Source: Typhlomys cinereus
Lineage: Eukaryota > Chordata > Mammalia > Rodentia > Platacanthomyidae
Length of the DNA: 64,000 nucleotides
Assembly (NCBI GenBank): GCA_023101885.1
Contig: JALPQD010000293.1
Location: 911,861-975,860, forward strand
Reading direction: 5' to 3'
Shown here piece after piece: positions 25,481 to 37,464 of the stretch (its first letter is position 1; the number at the start of each line of letters is the position of its first letter). The notes beneath the pieces are model-generated. The model had not been told where the DNA came from. It made no database searches and saw only the letters and a program-made list of their open reading frames with translations. Made by a program: the position numbers and the translations under genes.

Positions 25481-25541
25481 CAGAGGGCACCTTCTGCTCT
25501 TAAGACAACGTCCTAACCCCTTAGCCATCTCTCCAGCCCCT
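25413..25541 (-). mobile_element. internally deleted tRNA-derived SINE, minus strand
   Basis: A long (GT)n tract (25419-25482) is followed by CAGAGGGCACCTTCTGC and, after a jump over most of the body, by CCCCTTAGCCATCTCTCCAGCCCC, the head in reverse complement. Most of the body is missing compared with the copy at 47.7 kb. Confidence 0.8.
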
Positions 25542-28099
25542 AAGTCATTTTTATAATAGCACATCAGTATTCATTATGGCAAGTTTTAAAATTTAATAAT
25601 ACATACTATAGTTTAGTGAATATAATTGCAACAAAAATAATTGTCATGCAATTGCTTGTTCAATCTTGGATATCTAGAAATGCCAAAATTCCATTTTCTG
25701 TGCTGAATTTGAAAGTTTTAGAATAGATAGGATCTGGTTCTTGTGGAGACCTCATCTGAAGGTCTTAGTATTTGATCATTTACCCAGCTCTCCTCTTACT
25801 TGAATACTGAAGGGACTAACAAATGCTCGATTCTGAAACACCTTTCTTTCTTCAACAAGATAAGCTTGACTTTTATGCATTTCTCACAGTACTCAGTATG
25901 AGGGGAGAGGGGAGATACAGGGAAGTGGCCACTGTTGTTAAAAAAATAAAAATCCTCACAAAATCTCTAGAGAATATTTCATCCCAGTTTTCTCTTTTCT
26001 TCTCAGTTCAAACATCAGAAGCACCTCACCACAACCAAAATGAGGAGGCGCTGCCTCACTTCCATCACTCATGAAGCCAGAGAGCTATAAATCCATTAGT
26101 TGTGGGAAAAATCCTCTGTAATTATGTGTGCATTGAAATCAATGATGTTCCTCTCTTTTTAAAAAAAATTGTCATGTACTGATCAAGAATACTGTACTAG
26201 CACTGAAGTACAAATGAAAGCACGTGCATGTAAGAAGACTAGGCTGTTCCTATTCTAGTCTTCATGACTACAGAGGTCATGAAGACATAGCCAAGGGTCA
26301 GAATAAGCTGCAGCAAGGCTCCCATAGGATCTAATGGGATGCTGTTGGCAGTTTTGTTACCCTCAAGGTCTCATCCTTCTCTTATTTTACATTAGAACTA
26401 GATGAGCACAAAGTTCTCACATAATTTGTACGTTAGCATTTGCCACTGCTTTAGGAGCACTACTCATTTTTGATTGTAAAGTTATTATCAAATATAAACA
26501 AAAATATGTGTGGCTCATAGATCCTTAGATTGGTGTGTATTCTTCTGGGCAGGGCTCTGACGCTCTACAACCAATCAATACACAAACACACACACGCACA
26601 CAATCACAACAGCCCCACAAAAAAACACAGTGGGATCTCCTTTCTGCTTTATCTTTCTAAAGACTCTGTGAGCTCTTTTCCTGTTTTAACATTTAAGAGC
26701 TTAACAATTGAGGTTCTGGCAACTAAAACTGCACAGGCAGCAGCTCCATTTTTCTAAGGATCAAGTGAAACTGAACAGGCAATTAAAAGTTACTGAACTG
26801 CAAGGTAAAATTACCTTGCTGCTCTGCTGCTGGATGACTAAAGAGGGGAGACAATGGAAATCATATTTAGAATTAAGACAGAGCGATGGAACATAGCAGC
26901 CTGCTTTACTAAAATGGAATCTATAAACATTAGACATAATCAGCAGCACTTCAACCCTGCTCTTTGCTCACAGTTAGATGGAAGATTGCACAAAACAAAT
27001 GTGCAGATTCAAATTCATGGCATTGCTGGTTAACAGAAGGCATTTCCCTCCCAGCCCACACAGTGATCCAAATTGTCTCCCGTACAGATAGTGCCCATCT
27101 TACAAATGGGCTATCCTCCAAGAGTCCATTGGCAAGTAGTTTTTTCCAAGCTCTGGATTAAGTTTTCCATGTGATAAATATTGTAAGTAGTGCACACTTT
27201 TTTAGATTAGCCCACATAGGCCAGTTTATACATAGATGTGCTGTAGCGCAATGCAAGTCCTATGGGAAGCAACCATCATAGTAACGTTCGTTGGAAGCAT
27301 GGCCAGGTCGATCCTGGAAGTAGATAATAGTTCTTATTCTCTCACTATTACTGCAGATAGATCTTGTTCTTGGAGACAACTGATAGAGTGTGAAGAAAAA
27401 CTTTAAAATTACTTGGGAATTAAAGGAGATAAAGTGACAGAGATGTAGGAAAAAGTTCATTACTGAAGTGGGAAGACAAGGACTGGCATGAGATGGAGTT
27501 AGTCATGATTTTCAAAGCATGACAGATATTGACTAAATGTGGAGAATAAGGTTTTTCTTGTTTGTCATTCTATTTGCCATGGTTTTGAGCTCCCAGTTAT
27601 AAGCTAGAGAACAGTATTGCCCAGGATAAGTGCTGATTCCTGTTATAAGTAAAAACATTGGAAAAAGAGTGTTTTGTGAGATTGAAAGGAAAGAGAAATA
27701 TATCATGATAAATATTAATAACTGCTTTCATAACATATGACACTATTTTACCACTCACACTAGAGTTACAATTGTTATCAATATGGTGAACTCAATGTTC
27801 ATACACCTCTCATTTTTCCAGATGTTCATTTAAACAAACCAAAAAAGTGTCAAATATAGAGGTGATAAAAAAAAAAACACATCACAAGAGTAACCACCTT
27901 TTCAGAAAGGTGAAAGAAAAACTAGTAATTCTTTTACATCGGTTACTAAATATGCAAATCCTTACATCAAGGAAGAGTAGTAAATCCAAAGAAAAAAATA
28001 AGGAAATTCTTAACAAGATACATAAATGTATGACAGTGAAATAGATGAGTAGACATAAAAAAGAAAGAAAGAACTTAATAATTGTAAGAATGAAAAAGC
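25542..28099. other. unassigned non-coding sequence
   Basis: A short (CA)n patch lies near 26583-26600. Frames of 62-83 codons around 25823-26949 overlap on both strands and carry no motif. A poly(A)-containing, A-rich stretch from about 27,840 may belong to the ancient L1 that flanks the 28.4-kb insertion. Confidence 0.4.
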
Positions 28100-28357
28100 G
28101 TGACAAGGTTTTCCTCAATACTTGGAAAGAAATCCAAGGAACAATGGAATAGCGGGTCTCAATGTTACCAAGGAACAAGACATAACAGTTGTTCCATTAT
28201 AGTTCTTATACTCAGTGAAAAACTTTCAAAATAAAATAAAAGTGGAGACATTTCAAACAATGAAAAAGAGAAGCATCAACTACCAAAAGACTACCACTGG
28301 TGAAATTTTCAAAAACTGTACATCAGAAAGAATGAAAAGTTCACAAATTATCTCAGA
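28100..28357 (+). mobile_element. possible ancient L1 fragment, upstream part
   Basis: A-rich sequence contains phrases such as AAAACTTTCAAAATAAAATAAAAG, CAACTACCAAAAGACTACC and GTTCACAAATTATCTC. They read like a badly decayed sense-strand L1 ORF2 3' region. The plus-strand A-richness agrees. It could equally be unrelated A-rich DNA. The young L1 fragment inserts immediately after it. Confidence 0.35.
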
Positions 28358-29841
28358 TAAAAATTAAAATAGTGGAGAAAGGGGAACTCTGCTACATTGC
28401 TGGTGGGAATGCAGGCTCATACAGCCACTCTGGCGAGCCGTCTGGAGATTCTTAAAGAAATTAAAGATTGAAATGCCATATGACCTTGCTATTCCACTTT
28501 TGGGAATAACCCCCCCCATGCAGCAGAGGTTCGCCTTGATAGCACAAGCACGACCATGTTCATAGCAGCACTGTTTACAATAGCAAAGTCATGGAATCAA
28601 CCTAAATGTCCAACAGTTGATGAGTGGATAAGGAAACTGTGGTACATCTATAAATGGAGTACTACTCAGCCATCAAAAATGATGAATTACTGGAATTTGC
28701 TGGGAAATGGATGTCATTAGAAACAATTTTATTAAGTGAAGTATCCCAAACCCAGAAAGTTAAGTGCCGTATGTACTCCCTAATAGGTGGCTCCTAGTAC
28801 CAAACTCACCCAGCCCACATTGAGACACTCAAAGGTAAACTTATGTAATACAGTAATTGCAAGGATTGTGAACAGGAGGGATGGGTTTGGAGGGCCACAC
28901 CAGACACAAGGAGAGAGGGGACCATGTTACAGCAGAGAAAATCGGCCTCCAAGGAATGCAAGTAAGTAATGTGACACCTGGTTAAGTTCACAGACGTTCG
29001 TTCCTGTTAATGTACAACTGAGGGGGTATGATCTCACCACAAGGGGAGGGCATATAGTCTGGCAGATGAAAGGTGATCATTTTGCAAATGGGTGACTGAC
29101 CCCTCCCTCACCGAGGTTTCCTGCTTTTATTACATCGACCCTTGAATGTGCTATTATAACAAGACTCCAGTTTAACAGTTTTTTGTCTCTGACCAAGGGG
29201 TGACATACAGTGCCCATCAGGATGGAGTGAAGGGCATTGCAGGAGCAGCAAAACTGCAAAAGAAAATCAACAAACCACAATCCAGAACTTCAGAGACTCT
29301 ATATCAACCACATAGAACTAAGCCAGCCTAATCTCCTCCCATCCTGAAGCTCAGGGACATTTGCGGAAGAGGGGATGGTAAGATTTTAAGAACAAAAGGA
29401 TGGGAGGAGCAATGATCTGAAGATTCTCCACACTAGTTAGGGCTGAAGCAATCATAATAGGACTTTGCATGCCCTGCACAATGTCCAACACACTATTGAC
29501 CTCACAAAGTCTAGCATCTGCTAAAGGCACCAAGATCCTTGGAGGTAAGGGATTGACAGCCACAGTAGTGTTCCTATGCTTAAGGGGAACACGAGAAAGG
29601 GTTCAGGGAAATGCCACTGGGTCTTTGTACGTCATCGGAGAGGAGGACCCAGAGGAGAGTCAGGCATACACAATAAAGGACTCTCTGGGAATTGGGGGGG
29701 AGGCACTGGGAGATGGGGAGGGAGGGAAGGGGAGCAGGGAGTTCAGGGGGAGGAGGAGGGGGGAGGGAACTGGTCTACCTATTAAGTTTGTATGAGCGGA
29801 AATAATAATAAAAATGTTAAAATTTTTTAAAAATTAAAATA
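28358..29841 (+). mobile_element. 5'-truncated L1 (ORF2 3' end plus 3' UTR), 14-bp TSD
   Basis: TAAAAATTAAAATA at 28358-28371 recurs at 29828-29841 and brackets a plus-strand L1 copy. It begins in the ORF2 Cys-rich region (GTGGAGAAAGGGGAACTCTGC, equivalent to about 42,150 of the intact element). It runs through the ORF2 stop at about 28797 and the whole 3' UTR to TATGAGCGGAAATAATAATAA and an AT-rich tail. ORF2 is broken: extra C residues occur at about 28510-28517 (AACCCCCCCCATG against AACCCCCCAAG) and one base is missing in CTATAAATGGAG at about 28650. It is otherwise close to the intact copy. It keeps a 24-nt block near 28994-29017 that the intact element lacks. Confidence 0.92.
28372..28797 (+). 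pseudogene. truncated and frameshifted L1 ORF2 C-terminus
   Basis: This remnant matches the last about 140 codons of ORF2p (Cys motif to the ...SLIGGS terminus) of the intact L1. The start is lost by 5' truncation, and at least two indels (in the C-run near 28,512 and at about 28,650) break the frame. It encodes no functional enzyme. It is useful only as an age marker for the insertion. Confidence 0.85.
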
Positions 29842-30660
29842 AATGGAATATAAATTCCTAAGTAATTTCAAAGGAACCTCCTTATTCTGTGGAAACATCA
29901 CCAAGCATCCAATTTACAGTGTCAATAAAACCAAAATAAAAACCACAAGCAGCATTGTTTTAAGGAGGCTGTGAAGGAAATTAAAGCATTCACTAGTTGA
30001 CTCTAAGTAACCTTAACTATGCTTGTCTCATGTTTGAAGAATTTAAGGTAGAAAAGTGCTTCTATAAAAAGACATCAATGCAGAAATTAAAAATGAAATA
30101 TTTGACTGAATTTAAATGAAGGACTCTTTTTTCACTGAAAGATAACATGAAAAGATGGGACAGTAAAACCCCAAAGTAGGAGAATATATCTAGAAAATAA
30201 AATGAATTCCTAAGAACCAATAAAGGAAAAAGAATGCATAATAGGAAAAAAATGGACCAATAATGAGAACAGATATTTCACAGACTAGAAAATAAGTAAC
30301 CAAGAAACCTGCAAAAATATGCCCACCTTCATTAGTATCCAGAGGCATTGAACATAGTGAGGTGTCACTTTATATTTGTCAAATAAGCAAAAGTCAATGA
30401 GTTTGGACTAGTACCTATAACAATGACAGCTGCTGCTCATACACCAAAGAAGACTGAGTGAACAGTAAGAAAATCACATGGCAAAAGTAATATGCACTTT
30501 CTTTATGTATTTTACATACTCAGATATTCCTACTCCTGAGTTTATGCTGTACATAAATTCTTATGTATGACTCAGCAGTCATATAGAACAAGGATCAATA
30601 CTTGTAAGAGGAAGCGCACGAAACCACCCTTAATGAATGACCAAATAGAAAAAGATCTTG
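29842..30660 (+). mobile_element. probable ancient L1 ORF2 3' fragment
   Basis: Phrases follow L1 ORF2 order in decayed form: GGACCAATAATGAGAACAGATATTTCACAG, then AATATGCCCACCTTCATTAGTATCCAGAGGCATTG (compare the widespread L1 phrase about cattagtcatcagggaaatgc), AGTGAGGTGTCACTTTATA, and GACTCAGCAGTCATATAGAACAAGG. No open frame survives. The assignment rests on phrase order only. Confidence 0.5.
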
Positions 30661-33600
30661 TAACTTACTCTTTAAAGAACTGAAACACAGTAATAGCAAT
30701 GAAGTAGCTAAATGCTACAATCTATCTTCAAGAAGTATAACTTGACTGAAACTTCATTTATGCACATTTAAAAATCAACAACCAAGCAATATACCACTTT
30801 GTGAAGCATACCATATGTATTTACCATATGTGACAAAATTATTTTTAAAAGTAAGGGAATGATCAACTCATAATTCAGGATGCAGCTACTTTCTCTAGGG
30901 GAAAGAAGAAGGTTACAGATGGAACTTCAAACACTGATAAAACTTCAAATACTGATAACGTTTTGTTTCTTAGATCATTTACTGTGATGGATACATCTAT
31001 ACATATGCATTATACATCAACTTGAAGTAAATTCTCATGGCAACAAAGGATTATATTTAATGCTAGCCAAAATTAAATATCTATAATTTACAAGTTTAAC
31101 TTAAAAGTGGCTGTGCTTTTAAAATATTAAAGATGAGGATTGTTATATCAAAAAGCACATTCAAAGAAGCATGGGAATACTGTAAGATAGTTGGTGACAT
31201 TCTTCAAATCAGACATTCCCATAGTGTCAGTGGAATAATAATGGCTGCGGTTACACCAACTGAGAGTTGAAATGTCTGTTTGTCTAATTATTTCAGTTTG
31301 TGGTTCAATTTTATAGCATTTCCTCACCATTAATTATATATTGCAGCAGCATTATGCAGAATAAAGACAAATAAAATTAGAACTACTATGCTTCATAAAA
31401 CGTCACATGAGCATACAGAGGCTCGTAGCCATTGTAATTTTTGAGAGTCTAATAGTGTTTAGCCACTGCACCGAGACATACTGATTCTAAACATCTCTCT
31501 CTTTAAAAATTTGTGCTACCACAGAAAGCAAAGACACCTGAGTCATTTGACCTGTAGAAAAACCACATTGTGATCCAAATGGAAAATCTTCTTAATTCCC
31601 CCTTTTCGCACCCCAACTGCTTTTACCACACTTACTGAAATAGTTTGTGAGAAAATGATTCAATTTATAGCACTCACAAAATAAATTATGTAATCCTTTT
31701 AGTTTCTAGGCATTCATCAGTATTTGGGAAAGCAACTACATGTAGGAAATCATTTCAGAATTGGTTAGGGAAAGACAAAGAACCACAGAGATGCCCAGAG
31801 CCTAGAAGCTTGGCTTTGGTCAGCTACACTCTATTGAAATCCTTCTGCTCAAGCACTAATCATACTCACTTTCCCTCCCAGGCTCCACTTTCACTGCCCA
31901 TCTGTCTTCTCTGTCCTTGCCTCTCACAGCTTTTACTCAAGTCTCAATCTTCCTGGTTGGAAATGCAACCCAGTTCCTCTTCTACCTGAGGGCAGTCCTA
32001 CAGCAAAGGGATCTGCTGGGGTCAGGCAGCTTCGTTATGAATCAGTCATTACCTGAGAAGCGTGAACTTCTAGACCCTCCAGTTACCTTTCTCCAAAGTG
32101 AGCTCCTCCCAAAACCAGAATCATTCAGAAACTATGTCTTAGGTAAAAGAAAAGACACCCACGACAGACTTCCAAAATCACCAATTTAAGTATCTGATTC
32201 TGATTCAGAGGGTTTTGAATGATAACATTTGTAGAAACTAATTCCCATTTAGTAAGGTGAGCGACAACTATTTTAAAAGTTCATTTAGTTTTATGTCTGA
32301 ATCTTACATTCAGTACATGAATAGTACCAGTTGAGTCTGAATGGGTGTGTTTAGCAATGAAACAAAAAACAGTATCTTACAATTAGGTAAGCTATACTTG
32401 AGAAAGGAAAACATGCATCCAGAGGTAATAGCATGGAACATGGAAACATATTAGCAAATTACTAAATGATTCGGCGGTGGCATTAAGTGTCACAGAAGCT
32501 CAAAGAAGACACAGGCAAAAGCTTTCAAGAGGAAGTGGAAGCCACACTGGGATTTGAGCAAGCAGAGAGGAAGGATGTCAGTATTCCTGGCAGTGGAGGC
32601 TCAGTGAAGAATGAAGGGACAGCATGTGAAGCTATGCAGGGACACTGGCCATGAGGAGCAGAGGGGCATATCTCAGTAGCTATGGTGATGAGGACATGAA
32701 GAGAAAGACACAAACACCCAGAAGTCTGGCTGTTTTATTCACTGAACTAATGGAATGTTCATCGAACGCCATCTGATTCAAGCAGCCCTGCTATCCTCTG
32801 ATAATTTGCTGGCAGCACACACCTTCTGTCATGCCAAATTACCAGAGCCCTGAAGTTGTGCAGAAAAATCTGTGGTGGCAAATTAAGTCCTTACATCCTG
32901 AAAGGATTGGGGCATTCAGGACCAATTATTAACAACTGGGAAGTCGAGCTGCAAAGAGAAAATCACCACCCTGTAAAGCCCAAGTCCCAAAGCCAGTAAC
33001 CATGTAAACATTAACATCAAGCAGACACACTGGAACAAAGGCATCCTTTGGCTTCCAGCCATGCACAAATCAGAGAGAGAGAGAATGGCACATGAGAGCA
33101 AACCATGAAAGAATACATGCCACTGAATACATGGCCCTATATCAGACAGACACAGAAAATATCCAGAGATTCTCAAATGAAACTCACACTGAGCCAACCC
33201 CTGGGTTCCTTGTCTGTATCCTTAAATCTAAGACAATATGGAACTAATGAAGTTTATGTCCCTATTTGTGGTATTTTCTGTTAGAACAAGAGTGAAGTGA
33301 ATTCTTTGGTACATATCTATGATATAGAAAAGAGATACTTTTTTATGGATAACTGAGTTGCATCATATGTACCCCTAACTTGAGAAATCTAAATAGAGCA
33401 AAGTTTTATAAGTTTGAATTAAAATTCAGAAAGACTGCAAAGGTAGAAAAATGAGCATTTTTTCCCTTTAACTAGTAGTAGCTTTCACACCATGGGCAAG
33501 ATCAAACATTACCTTATTTTTAAAAGGTCTGCTGAAGGAAGAAACATAGTGTTTCTTATTTGGTTTTATTTTAAATTGCAGAAAATCATAGAGATCAGCA

Positions 33601-34074
33601 TTAATATCATTAGATTAAAAATAAATAACACAATAATTAATGAAACTATAAGTAACTAATATCTGCACAACCATTTGTCATCCAAGACAACACATGACTT
33701 GAAAATATTATATTATTTAATTTTTATACTTCCTGTAATATGTGCTATCTGTCCCATTCTGCCAGAAAAAACTAGTCATATCATACTTGAGGCAAAACTA
33801 GCCAAATGACCCTCCTGTAGTTATCAAGAGATAGGTGTTGTCCATACTTCCTGACTTCTGGTCACAGAGACCAAGTAGAACGTTGGCAACTCCATAGAAA
33901 CAGAAGGTAGGGAAGAAAGTGCTTAGGCCAGGGGAATAAAGGATAGTGAGAAATTTTGTCTAATGAATATGGTAGGTTATGGGAAGTGTTAGGCAATTAA
34001 AAAATGGCCTAATGTGGTGATTATGGCAGCATACTAAAAACTACTGGTATGCATGTGCTAATGGTATTGGTCAT
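30661..34074. other. unassigned non-coding sequence
   Basis: A small tandem duplication ACTTCAAAYACTGATAA occurs twice at about 30923-30957. A 90-codon plus frame (31917-32189) and a 93-codon minus frame (32916-33197) lack any recognisable domain or conserved motif. I would not annotate genes here. Confidence 0.4.
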
Positions 34075-34434
34075 TGTTTGGATGTGAGTTTTCCCTACAA
34101 GCTCATGTGTTTGCATCCTTAGATGTTGGTAATGTTTGGAAATGTTATGACACTTTTAGAAGGAAGAATCTTGCTGTGGGTAGGTCCCACACAGGGAAAA
34201 CCAAGAGGTTTAGTAGCAGATCTCTGTTCTGCAGCCTTCTCTGGCTCTTTATGTTTCTATGATGAGGGTAGAAACCAAGACAGACTTCCTGTTCTGCCTC
34301 CAATCCACGCCTTCTTCTACGACATGCCTACAACAATGGACTCTATCCCCTTGAAACTGCAATCCAAAGAAGTCTTCTTTCTCTCTCAAATTGTGTCTAG
34401 GTATAGTATCACAGTAGCAGAAAGAGTAACTGCA
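34075..34434 (+). mobile_element. MaLR-like solo LTR relic
   Basis: The stretch opens with TGTTTGGATGTGAGTTTTCC and CTCATGTGTTTGCATCC and ends with GAAACTGCAATCCAAAGAAG, a pyrimidine-rich run and TATCACAGTAGCAGAAAGAG. In between are GAAGGAAGAATCTTGCTGTGG and ACTTCCTGTTCTGCC. The plan matches MLT/MST-type MaLR LTRs (start TGnTTTGGnTGTG, late CTGTGAGCCAAATAAA, end GTCACAGCAGCAGAAAACAGAC). These are non-autonomous LTR elements. No internal part is visible. The 114-codon frame within it is a shadow. Confidence 0.55.
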
Positions 34435-35810
34435 AACAATACTAATGTTAAGCAAATTATATTCTGATGAAATTGAGTGAAAGTTGAGTGAGAGAGGAGA
34501 GAGGGAGTATACATGGTCTTAGTCACATTTTAAAATTGTGTTTAATCTAGTAATGATGCTTGTGTGGCCATCACAGTCACAGACGGTTATCTGAAGCCAA
34601 TGGTTAAGCCAATGGTTGAGAGGACCACTAAGGCTACCTTTTCTTTTTCTCACCTTAGTGCTCAGATGCAGTCTGAAAACTTTCATTTTAAAAGATTTTT
34701 AAATCTTTTAAATCTGCTGTGCTGAGGTTGGATTGAGTTGGGCAGGGAATGCTAGATTTGAGAAATTTGTCTTATAAGAAGCATTCTGCAAATGAGTATG
34801 ATAATTTCATCACTGGGAGATATCTTCTTCAGTATGCATACATACTTTCAATGAGAAATTGACAGTAGTGATTTCTTAGACAAGGAGTATTCAGGTAATA
34901 GATCCTGTAGAATTATTGCTTATCTCTAATTATAAAAAGTTCCTTAATCTATCATGAGGCTTGACAACTAACGAGGATGGGTGGAAAGAGAATGGGAATT
35001 TACAACACACTCTTTCCTTGCCTTTGCCAAGGATTTACTCATAAATCAATGATATTTTATTTTTCCAGTGAGTTATATTCCTGGTCACTCATCCCACCTT
35101 ATAGAAAATAACAATTCTTAGAAATTAAATTCTAAAACCATAATTTAATAATGAAGTTCAAGGAGTCAAGTTTTAAAATACACTATTACCCTTAACATAG
35201 TCCAATACTTCATAACAATATTTCTTCTGTGAGCCATTTTGTATTGTTCTCTCCATTAGCAATTTAAACCATATATTAAATTGATGATTATCTTTCAACT
35301 GTAAAATAGTTTTACTGTTTTTTCATTCTTAAGCTTGATTTTTGAAAAACTGACATGATTTAATTATATGACATGGTATATTAGAATTTAGTGAAATGCA
35401 AGCATTAAAAACTATTAAACAATGTTCTTCTAATATTCAACTCATAGGACATATCCTCCATAAAACTTTAATCAGAACCCTTCTTGTCTAATGAACAAAT
35501 CCCTGTGGGGTTGTTGAACCCTACTCAGTTGTCCATCCTTGCTTGAGTGATACATTATCAGTCACTCTCAAACTTTTACATGAAGCAGAATCTTCTCGAG
35601 TGCTTAAAAAATTACAAATTGCATACAGAGCCTCCTGCTCACAGTTTCTGATGTTTCTGACAAGTTTCCAAAAGATTCAACGTGGGTATCACATTTTGAG
35701 GTACATTATAGGTATATTGTTTCATTTTCAAAGTCGGCATCCCACAGTGAAAGACTAAAGCTGCCACAATCACACCACATACTTGGAAACTCAGTATGTA
35801 TATAATGATA
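34435..35810. other. unassigned sequence with a short AT palindrome
   Basis: An inverted repeat of AAAAGATTT and AAATCTTTT lies at about 34690-34712. AGCCAATGGTT is duplicated at about 34597-34618. Nothing else is recognised. Confidence 0.4.
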
Positions 35811-35849
<39 letters not shown>

Positions 35850-35850
35850 T
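35811..35850. repeat. (AT)n microsatellite
   Basis: Almost uninterrupted AT dinucleotides. Length polymorphism and polymerase slippage are likely. Confidence 0.95.
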
Positions 35851-36571
35851 GAAATGTGAAGCAGCCTCTATAACATTTGAAACAAAGCCACATGAAGGAT
35901 GATAAGATTAAACAAGGTGCATATCAGGAAATGAAATATATACAATCAATAGAAGCTGACTTCATGACCTTAATTTTTTATTTAAACTACTGCTGATTTA
36001 ACAGTCATTATTCTAACATTGTCAGTGGGTCTTTCAAAAGTACTACAGTTTTAAGAAGAATACAAAGTGTTTAAAATCGATATTGAATTAATTTGTTTCT
36101 AAGTGTATTTCAAAAGTGGGCTATATCTACTTTTAATTAAGCAGACAATAAATACAATCTATTATCAAGTGAGTGAGATAAAAAACATGAGAAACAGCAA
36201 GTCGGAAGAAGCATTTCTTTGTTTTAATAAAAAGATTGAATCAACCATTTTCATACAATTCTAGAGAGGGTAAATCACAACTTCTAGAACCAGAAAGATG
36301 CCCTAAAAAAACCAACAAGTAAAGTAAATAATAGATAAAGGATGATGGAAGAATCTGGAAAACTAGTAAATGTGTAAGGTTGGGGACAAGAAGGTAAGAC
36401 TTGATACAAGATTAGAGAATTTAAATACTTGAAGAGGGGTAGAAGGCAATAGAAGCAGAGTAGAAGTTTGAGATTTGAGACTGTGGACTGGCAAGAAATC
36501 CCCAAGTTCCTACACAGAAGTTCCACAACCTAAAACCAGGTAATGCACTAGGAAAGTAAAATGGTTATTAG
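35851..36571. other. pre-integration flank of the full-length L1
   Basis: AT-rich sequence with no gene or repeat recognised. Its continuation after the L1 is at 43,558. Confidence 0.5.
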
Positions 36572-36791
36572 AAAATCCACTGAATGTACTCCCTCTTTCG
36601 CCCCACCCCCCGCTCCGCCGATCGGGACGCGTAGGCGAGATCCAGCCGGGCCTCAACGCGCGCTCTAGGACCCCAGGTCAGCCCACGGGGACCCGGCTCC
36701 GACTCCCGCCATCCAGCCGGAGCCGCGCGGGGGCCCAGGGAACGAGGAGCACCTCCCCCTGCGCCCGGGCCCCGCCCCAGCTGCCCTCGGG

Positions 36792-36798
36792 TTAAATA
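36792..36798 (+). promoter_or_regulatory. TATA-like box in monomer 1
   Basis: TTAAATA lies 29 nt before the first base of monomer 2 (36821), with the GC box CCCCGCCCC about 14 nt further upstream. That is the usual core promoter spacing. The start would fall on CTCCCTCTTTC, which is also the 5' end of the inserted element. Confidence 0.6.
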
Positions 36799-37023
36799 GC
36801 TCCACGCAGACGCGCGCAGCCTCCCTCTTTCGCCCCACCCCCCGCTCCGCCGGTCCGGACGCGTAGGCGAGATCCAGCCGGGCCTCAACGCGCGCTCTAG
36901 GACCCCAGGTCAGCCCACGGGGACCAGGCTCCGACTCCCGCCATCCAGCCGGAGCCGCGCGGGGGCCCAGGGAACGAGGAGCACCTCCCCCTGCGCCCGG
37001 GCCCCGCCCCAGCTGCCCTCGGG

Positions 37024-37030
37024 TTAAATA
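37024..37030 (+). promoter_or_regulatory. TATA-like box in monomer 2
   Basis: TTAAATA lies 29 nt before monomer 3 (37053), with the same spacing and same GC box as in monomer 1. Confidence 0.6.
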
Positions 37031-37255
37031 GCTCCACGCCGAAGCGCGCAGCCTCCCTCTTTCGCCCCACCCCCCGCTCCGCCGGTCGGGACGCGTAGGC
37101 GAGATCCAGCCGGGCCTCAACGCGCGCTCTAGGACCCCAGGTCAGCCCACGGGGACCCGGCTCCGACTCCCGCCATCCAGCCGGAGCCGCGCGGGGGCCC
37201 AGGGAACGAGGAGCACCTCCCCCTGCGCCCGGGCCCCGCCCCAGCTGCCCTCGGG

Positions 37256-37262
37256 TTAAATA
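37256..37262 (+). promoter_or_regulatory. TATA-like box in monomer 3
   Basis: TTAAATA lies 29 nt before monomer 4 (37285). Monomer 4 is truncated before its own TATA-like box, so this is the last such site before ORF1. Confidence 0.6.
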
Positions 37263-37464
37263 GCTCCACGCCGAAGCGCGCAGCCTCCCTCTTTCGCCCC
37301 ACCCCCGCTCCGCCGGTCGGGACGCGTAGGCGAGATCCAGCCGGGCCTCAACGCGCGCTCTAGGACCCCAGGTCAGCCCACGGGGACCCGGCTCCGACTC
37401 CCGCCATCCAGCCGGAGCCGCGCGGGGGCCCAGGGAACGAGGAGCACCTCCCCCTGCGCCCATC

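Larger units (their letters stand above)
36589..37464 (+). promoter_or_regulatory. L1 promoter array: 3.8 tandem 232-bp monomers
   Basis: Units start at 36589, 36821, 37053 and 37285, each with CTCCCTCTTTCGCCCC. The first three are 232 bp and the fourth is cut to about 180 bp. They differ by only a few bases, such as GATCGGG/GGTCCGG and CGCAGACG/CGCCGAAG. Each has many CpGs, GCCAT within CCCGCCATCC (for example 36708-36712; a possible YY1 site), a GC box CCCCGCCCC (36770-36778) and, in full units, a TATA-like TTAAATA 29 nt before the next unit. It is an isolated CpG island in AT-rich DNA. Long minus-strand frames across it are composition artefacts. Confidence 0.93.

Noticed and set aside
31917..32189. 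90-codon plus frame as a candidate small gene
   Set aside because: No recognisable motif, no promoter or conserved context visible; length is within chance for 64 kb.
34075..34467. 114-codon frame as a gene
   Set aside because: It overlaps a MaLR-like LTR relic and has no domain.
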